Shown here piece by piece: positions 31,305-31,561 of a DNA stretch of 31,561 nt. Source of the stretch: an uncultured Negativicutes bacterium (GTDB lineage: Bacteria > Bacillota > Negativicutes > Acidaminococcales > Acidaminococcaceae); contig CALAZX010000098.1 in the NCBI GenBank assembly GCA_937926555.1, positions 1-31,561 on the forward strand. Direction: 5' to 3'. Every line of letters starts with the position of its first letter. The first letter of the stretch is position 1. The position numbers were made by a program, and so were the translations under genes. A model generated the notes under the pieces. That model worked only from the letters and a program-made list of their open reading frames with translations, made no database searches and was not told the DNA's origin.

Positions 31305-31316
31305 ATATTTCACCAA

Positions 31317-31341
31317 CCTCATTCCGATGGGGCTTTTTTTA
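31317..31341 (+). terminator. terminator 2 after the tRNA cluster
   Basis: CCTCAT pairs with ATGGGG (one G-U pair) around a short loop, then a run of T. It is a diverged relative of terminator 1, so the duplication probably included the terminator. Confidence 0.75.
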
Positions 31342-31362
31342 TATCTAAAAACAATTTGGCTA

Positions 31363-31391
31363 TACACTATTTCACGAAAGTGTGTTATATT
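31363..31391 (+). promoter_or_regulatory. possible tuf promoter
   Basis: TATATT (31386-31391), preceded by TGT, makes an extended -10; TACACT (31363-31368) is the best -35 at 17 bases. The region is very AT-rich and other registers (for example TATAGT at 31393-31398) are possible. The leader to tuf would be about 110 bases. Confidence 0.4.
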
Positions 31392-31509
31392 ATATAGTAT
31401 ATATAGAAGAAAAATGTTTTCTTCGCTTTCTCTGTTTGTAAGTTGCGACATCAGTGGTTGATGGGCAGCTGAAATATTAATATCATTAAATCTTTGGGAG
31501 GAATCAATA

Positions 31510-31561
31510 ATGGCAAAGGCTCATTTTGAAAGAAAGAAACCGCATGTTAACATTGGTACCA
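31510..31561 (+). CDS. tuf: elongation factor Tu, N-terminal 17 codons (cut by the window end)
   Basis: The frame starts MAKAHFERKKPHVNIGT, which matches the strongly conserved EF-Tu N terminus (MAKxKFERxKPHVNIGT). GGGAGGA at 31496-31502 fits the ATG at 31510. EF-Tu delivers aminoacyl-tRNA to the ribosome. Its place directly after tRNA-Thr/Tyr/Met genes resembles the tRNA-tufB arrangement of many bacteria. Truncated only because the window ends. Confidence 0.93.
   Translation, partial: MAKAHFERKKPHVNIGT

Larger units (their letters stand above)
31139..31308 (+). repeat. 170-bp direct repeat, copy 2 (tRNA-Thr-GGT plus tRNA-Met)
   Basis: Exact copy of 30914-31083. No promoter is visible in the 22 bases between terminator 1 and this copy, so it depends on read-through or an unseen promoter. 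Confidence 0.95.

Noticed and set aside
31018..31461. Open frame running through the last tRNA genes
   Set aside because: It covers tRNA-Met, tRNA-Thr and two terminators, and its repeats simply reflect the duplicated tRNAs.

Overview
The window reads as a chromosomal housekeeping segment from a GC-rich, anaerobic member of the Bacillota, most likely a Negativicute of the Acidaminococcus type. This rests on the conserved Bacillota order ctsR-clp-radA-(carD)-yacL-ispD-ispF-gltX-cysS-mrnC-thyX-rlmB-yacP-sigH, a clostridial-type long glutamine synthetase, a butyryl-CoA-dehydrogenase-like enzyme, a sigH homologue, and a tRNA cluster leading into tuf. The genus is an inference; no 16S rRNA gene is present. 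Almost everything lies on the + strand; the one clear exception is a small AdoMet-decarboxylase-like gene at 7334-7795. I see no insertion sequence, prophage, CRISPR array or recognisable transfer island.

Layout. 1-3600: two single-gene units, glutamine synthetase and acyl-CoA dehydrogenase, each with its own extended -10 promoter and terminator. 3593-6514: lspA, rluD, pyrR and a LUD-domain gene in one direction (lspA-rluD-pyrR is the order known from Bacillus). 6600-7800: a small secreted protein gene convergent with the AdoMet-decarboxylase-like gene, sharing a bidirectional terminator. 7976-12435: recD2, comF-like and pgi, then a terminator. 12587-17349: heat-shock and repair operon ctsR-clp-radA, without mcsA, mcsB or disA. 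17368-18054: carD-family gene with tandem promoters. 18114-26730: yacL, ispD, ispF, gltX, cysS, mrnC, thyX, rlmB and yacP. 26828-27721: sigH. 27740-29630: an orphan BrxF-like P-loop gene followed by pfkA. 29650-30453: uppP. 30576-31341: seven tRNA genes, including an exact 170-bp tandem duplication of tRNA-Thr(GGT)-tRNA-Met. 31510 to the end: start of tuf.

How the genes fit together. Most genes serve information processing (GluRS, CysRS, tRNAs, EF-Tu, RlmB, RluD, Mini-III, Rae1/YacP), protein quality control (CtsR, Clp ATPase), DNA repair (RadA, RecD2), isoprenoid and envelope synthesis (IspD, IspF, UppP, LspA), nucleotide supply (PyrR, ThyX) and central carbon or nitrogen metabolism (GS, Pgi, Pfk, acyl-CoA dehydrogenase).

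Three items depart most from textbook expectation. (1) A Clp ATPase joins a ClpE/McsA-type zinc finger to a ClpC-type N-domain and has lost the middle domain, in an operon without mcsA/mcsB. (2) An AdoMet-decarboxylase homologue has glycine in place of the pyruvoyl-forming serine and carries a strongly basic tail. (3) A BrxF-like P-loop protein of the BREX-3 type sits alone between sigH and pfkA. All functional statements are from sequence reading alone; no database search was possible.
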